From Pseudoduganella rivuli (GTDB taxonomy: Bacteria > Pseudomonadota > Gammaproteobacteria > Burkholderiales > Burkholderiaceae_D), in assembly GCF_009674485.1 (NCBI RefSeq), contig NZ_WKJJ01000013.1, positions 62,001 to 126,000 on the forward strand: a DNA stretch of 64,000 bases. The letters run 5' to 3'. The stretch's first letter is position 1. Each line of letters opens with the position of its first letter. A program made the translations under genes and the position numbers. The notes under the pieces are model-generated. The model was not told the origin of the DNA and ran no database searches. It saw only the letters and a list, made by a program, of their open reading frames with translations. Positions 61,104-64,000 of the stretch are shown here, piece by piece.

Positions 61104-62180
61104 ATGTCCCAACCATCGAAACTGGAAACCGTCCTGACCCGTAACTGGCTGCGCCGCGGCCCCCTGGCCTGTGCGCTGTGGCCCGTGTCCGTGCTGTTTG
61201 GCGGCATTGCCGGCTTGCGTGCGCAATTGTTCCGCGCCGGCGTGCTGAAATCCGAACGCTTGCCGGTACCCGTGGTGGTGGTGGGCAACATCTATATAGG
61301 CGGCACCGGCAAGACGCCGCTGACGATCTGGCTGGTGCAGGCGCTGCGCGACGCGGGATTTACGCCGGGCGTGATTTCGCGGGGATTCGGCAGCAAGGAA
61401 TCCGGTCCCCGTCCCGTGACCGCCATGTCGGCGCCGCGCGACGTGGGCGACGAGCCGGTGCTGATCGCGGCCCGCGCGGGTTGTCCCGTCATGGTGGGCC
61501 GGCAGCGAGTCGAAGCGGGCAGGGCGCTGCTGGCGGCGCACCCGGACGTCGATATCCTGGTGGCGGATGACGGCTTGCAGCATTACGCCATGCAGCGCGA
61601 TGTGGAAATCATCCTGTTCGATGGCCGGGGCGTGGGCAATGGCTGGCTGCTGCCGGCAGGTCCCTTGCGCGAAAAGCCGTCGCGCCGGCGCGATGTCACC
61701 GTGGTCAATACGCCGCAGTTGGGAACGGAACTGGCCGCCCGTGTGCGGGGACGGGGGCGCCATGGCAATGCCGCCACGGTCCCGGTGCAGATGACGTTGC
61801 TGGCCGATGACGCCCAGCGTTTGGCGGGTACGCAAACCATGCCGCTGGCGGAACTGGCGGCGCTGGCCAGGCGCAACGGCTGGACTGTTGCGGCGGCGGC
61901 CGGTATCGGTAACCCGGCGCGGTTTTTCACGATGTTGAAGGGTGTTGGCTTCGATCCGGTGGAAATTCCGCTGCCCGATCACCACGATTTCCTGGACCGT
62001 CCGTTCGACGGCGTGACGGCGGACGTCATCTTGATGACCGAGAAGGATGCAGTAAAATGTCGCCAACTCGAAGAATTCAGGGACGATCCGCGTTTGTGGG
62101 TCGTGCCCGTGTCGGCGCGCATCGATGCGGCGCTGGCTAAACAATTAGTGGAGAAATGTCGTGGATGCTCGACTGCTTGA
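61104..62180 (+). CDS. lpxK: Tetraacyldisaccharide 4'-kinase
   Basis: 358 residues from ATG 61104. N-terminal membrane-associated helix (LACALWPVSVLFGGIAGLRA), P-loop GNIYIGGTGKTPLT, and LVADDGLQHYAMQRDVEIIL. It phosphorylates the lipid A disaccharide at the inner membrane. The last 20 nt overlap the Trm112-like gene in another frame. Confidence 0.95.
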   Translation: MSQPSKLETVLTRNWLRRGPLACALWPVSVLFGGIAGLRAQLFRAGVLKSERLPVPVVVVGNIYIGGTGKTPLTIWLVQALRDAGFTPGVISRGFGSKESGPRPVTAMSAPRDVGDEPVLIAARAGCPVMVGRQRVEAGRALLAAHPDVDILVADDGLQHYAMQRDVEIILFDGRGVGNGWLLPAGPLREKPSRRRDVTVVNTPQLGTELAARVRGRGRHGNAATVPVQMTLLADDAQRLAGTQTMPLAELAALARRNGWTVAAAAGIGNPARFFTMLKGVGFDPVEIPLPDHHDFLDRPFDGVTADVILMTEKDAVKCRQLEEFRDDPRLWVVPVSARIDAALAKQLVEKCRGCSTA

Positions 62181-62337
62181 TATCCTGGTCTGCCCTGTCT
62201 GCAAGGGCCCTTTGGAATACGATAAAAAAGCCCAGGAACTGATCTGCCGCGGCGACCGCCTGGCTTATCCGATCCGTGACGGGATTCCCATCATGTGGGC
62301 CGATGAAGCCCGTACCTTGCAGGATACGGCGGAATAA
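62161..62337 (+). CDS. Trm112/YcaR-family small zinc-binding protein
   Basis: 58 residues starting with GTG at 62161, with GGAG 7 nt upstream. The sequence DARLLDILVCPVCKGPLEYD and LAYPIRDGIPIMWADEARTL is the conserved YcaR/Trm112 family; Cys11, Cys14 and Cys29 are visible. It overlaps the end of lpxK by 20 nt and touches kdsB, so it is cotranscribed with both. Its molecular role in bacteria is not settled. Confidence 0.93.
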   Translation: MDARLLDILVCPVCKGPLEYDKKAQELICRGDRLAYPIRDGIPIMWADEARTLQDTAE

Positions 62338-63090
62338 ATGGCATTTACTGTCATTATTCCTGCCCGCCTGGCTTCCACCCGCCTGCCCAACAAGCCGCTG
62401 GCCGACCTTGGCGGCAAGCCGATGGTGGTGCGCGTGGCCGAGCGCGCCGCGCTGTCGGGCGCCAGCCGCATCATCGTCGCCACCGACCATGACGATATCC
62501 GCACCGCTTGCGCAGCCCATGGCGTGCAGGCGTGCATAACGCGCAGCGACCATCCGTCCGGTACCGACCGCATTGCCGAAGTGGCGCGCGCGCTGGACCT
62601 GGCGCCGGACGAAGTGGTGGTCAACCTGCAGGGCGATGAACCGCTGATCGAACCGGCCTTGCTGGCCGCCGCGGCCGCCCGCATCAATGCCGACGTGCCG
62701 ATGTCGACCTGCGCCCACCCGCTGCACGACGTGGCCGACGTCTTCAACCCGAATGTGGTGAAAGTCGTGCTGGACAAACATGGCCGTGCACTGTACTTCT
62801 CGCGCGCCACGATTCCATGGGCGCGCGATGCATTCGCTGTGGATAAATCGTCGTTGCCGGCCGGTTATGTGCCGTTGCGCCATATTGGCTTGTATGCGTA
62901 CCGCAACGACTTCCTCCAGGCGTATCCCAAGCTGGACGTGTCGCCGCTGGAAACCATTGAAGCGCTGGAGCAACTGCGCGTGCTGTGGCACGGCTACCCG
63001 ATCGCCGTCCACGTGACGGCCGACGCACCCGCCGCCGGGGTCGATACGCCGGAAGACCTGGAGCGCGTGCGACGCCACTTCGCGCGCTGA
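62338..63090 (+). CDS. kdsB: 3-deoxy-manno-octulosonate cytidylyltransferase
   Basis: 250 residues. N-terminal IPARLASTRLPNKPLADLGG (nucleotide-binding Arg/Lys), TRSDHPSGTDRIAEVA, VVNLQGDEPLIEP and HIGLYAYRNDFL are CMP-KDO synthetase motifs. It activates KDO for lipopolysaccharide core synthesis. Its ATG directly follows the Trm112-like stop. Confidence 0.96.
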   Translation: MAFTVIIPARLASTRLPNKPLADLGGKPMVVRVAERAALSGASRIIVATDHDDIRTACAAHGVQACITRSDHPSGTDRIAEVARALDLAPDEVVVNLQGDEPLIEPALLAAAAARINADVPMSTCAHPLHDVADVFNPNVVKVVLDKHGRALYFSRATIPWARDAFAVDKSSLPAGYVPLRHIGLYAYRNDFLQAYPKLDVSPLETIEALEQLRVLWHGYPIAVHVTADAPAAGVDTPEDLERVRRHFAR

Positions 63091-63115
63091 TCGTAGCGTG
63101 ATCGATGCCGTTTGA

Positions 63116-63153
63116 CGAAGATGCGTGCACGACGCATCTTCGCCCACCTTTTT
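63116..63153 (+). terminator. Terminator after kdsB
   Basis: Perfect 11-bp stem CGAAGATGCGT (63116-63126) / ACGCATCTTCG (63132-63142), 5-nt loop, then a T run after a 6-nt gap. It ends the exbB-kdsB operon before adk. Confidence 0.75.
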
Positions 63154-63341
63154 CCCATCTTTGGAATGGACCGCTGATCCCGCGTCGCACCAATTGGTCA
63201 TTCTTCATGCAAATTTGGCCATGAACTGGCGTAGAAGCTGCTTTTTGTGGTAAGTTTCGTGACGAAGGTAGACAGACCGGCAGCATTTGCAGCATTTGCA
63301 CACTTACCACCCGAATTCTCATTACAAATCCAGGACTTTTC

Positions 63342-63998
63342 ATGCGTCTCATTCTGTTAGGAGCACCCGGCGCCGGCAAGGGCACCCAAGCTAATTACAT
63401 CAAGGAAAAATACAACATTCCTCAGATTTCCACCGGCGACATGCTGCGTGCCGCCATCAAGGCCGGCACGGAAATGGGTCTGGCGGCGAAGAAAGTCATG
63501 GATGCGGGCCAGTTGGTGTCGGATGACATCATCATCGGCCTGGTCAAGGATCGCCTGAAGGAAGCGGATTGCGCCAACGGTTACCTGTTCGACGGCTTCC
63601 CGCGTACCATCGCGCAAGCGGACGCCATGAAGGATGCCGGCGTACAAGTGGACTACGTGCTGGAAATCGCCGTGCCGGACGAAGCCATCGTCGAGCGCAT
63701 GAGCGGCCGCCGTTCGCACCCGGCCTCGGGCCGCGTGTACCACGTGAAATTCAATCCGCCGAAAGTCGAAGGCAAGGATGACGTGACGGGTGAAGACCTG
63801 GTGCAGCGCGACGACGACAAGGAAGAAACCGTCAAGAAGCGCCTGGACGTGTACCACAACCAGACCGAAGTGCTGCTGGGCTACTACAACAAGTGGGCCG
63901 AATCCGGCCAGCCGGGCGCTCCGAAGTACCGCAAGATCGAAGGCCTGGGCCCTGTCGAAGAAATCCGCGACCGCGCGTTTGCCGCGCTGGCCAGCTGA
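63342..63998 (+). CDS. adk: Adenylate kinase
   Basis: 218 residues, full-length bacterial Adk with a long LID. P-loop GAPGAGKGTQA, FDGFPRTIAQADAM, and LID RRSHPASGRVYHVKFNPPKV without the zinc Cys set. It interconverts AMP, ADP and ATP. CCAGGAC precedes the ATG, which stands 251 nt after kdsB. It ends 2 nt before the window edge. Confidence 0.97.
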   Translation: MRLILLGAPGAGKGTQANYIKEKYNIPQISTGDMLRAAIKAGTEMGLAAKKVMDAGQLVSDDIIIGLVKDRLKEADCANGYLFDGFPRTIAQADAMKDAGVQVDYVLEIAVPDEAIVERMSGRRSHPASGRVYHVKFNPPKVEGKDDVTGEDLVQRDDDKEETVKKRLDVYHNQTEVLLGYYNKWAESGQPGAPKYRKIEGLGPVEEIRDRAFAALAS

Positions 63999-64000
63999 TC

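Noticed and set aside
63091..63341. Small RNA or extra gene between kdsB and adk
   Set aside because: Apart from the terminator, only a short GCAGCATTTGCAGCATTTGC direct repeat is seen; nothing supports an RNA gene.

Overview
The window looks like chromosomal DNA of a GC-rich betaproteobacterium, most likely an Oxalobacteraceae member of the Massilia/Duganella/Janthinobacterium type. This rests on recognisable Burkholderiales gene sets (exbB-exbD-lpxK-Trm112-kdsB-adk, xseA, Fe-type sodB, cysM, mltB), dense DUF4214/DUF3570/DUF4148 proteins and many hybrid kinases. It is inferred from protein content; there is no rRNA or other marker in the window.

Layout. (1) 1-10950 looks like an accessory block. 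A leftward operon holds an adenylate-forming enzyme, an MFS exporter and a DHQ-synthase-II/GriH-like enzyme that runs off the left edge, so it is probably the end of an aromatic natural-product cluster. Divergent from it are a two-subunit xanthine-dehydrogenase-type molybdoenzyme, a NarL-type two-component system and an AhpD-like protein. Parts of the leftward operon are clearly more AT-rich than the rest of the window. (2) 11086-17138: a secreted helix-hairpin-helix protein, then a tight operon of a DUF4214/haem lipoprotein, a TlpA-like thioredoxin, DUF4266, a DUF3570 barrel and ApbE flavin transferase, then an M28 peptidase. (3) 17152-27982: a CNB-fused thioredoxin-reductase-like protein, GNAT, cysM, an XRE-like small regulator, mltB, a MoxR-DUF58-transglutaminase operon, an HDAC-like deacetylase and a VOC protein. 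(4) 27927-39229: a large hybrid kinase, OPT transporter, YlqF GTPase, extradiol dioxygenase, M1 peptidase with a membrane protein, and dsbA. (5) 39260-44885: a leftward AaeXAB-type efflux operon with its own outer-membrane factor and MarR regulator. (6) 44996-47815: macro-domain protein, an acidic orphan, and a divergent LysR/SDR pair around a perfect inverted repeat. (7) 47983-56584: a hybrid kinase, a LytS/LytTR pair, and a YbbAP-like ABC transporter with a secreted partner. (8) 56648-63998: sodB, xseA, a 1.2-kb non-coding region, then exbB-exbD-lpxK-Trm112-kdsB and adk.

The most striking non-gene structure is in the xseA-exbB gap (58755-59963). Six modules of 65-66 bp each carry an AATCAA half of an IHF-like site placed 42 nt (41 in one copy) before a DnaA-box-like 9-mer, all in the same orientation, separated by unrelated spacers of variable length. 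This looks like a DnaA/IHF nucleoprotein locus (titration site, DnaA-reactivating site or extra origin), and is the best candidate for something undescribed. Second are the truncated DHQS-II cluster at the left edge and the flavinylation-type operon, in which the DUF3570 barrel carries an ApbE target-like motif.
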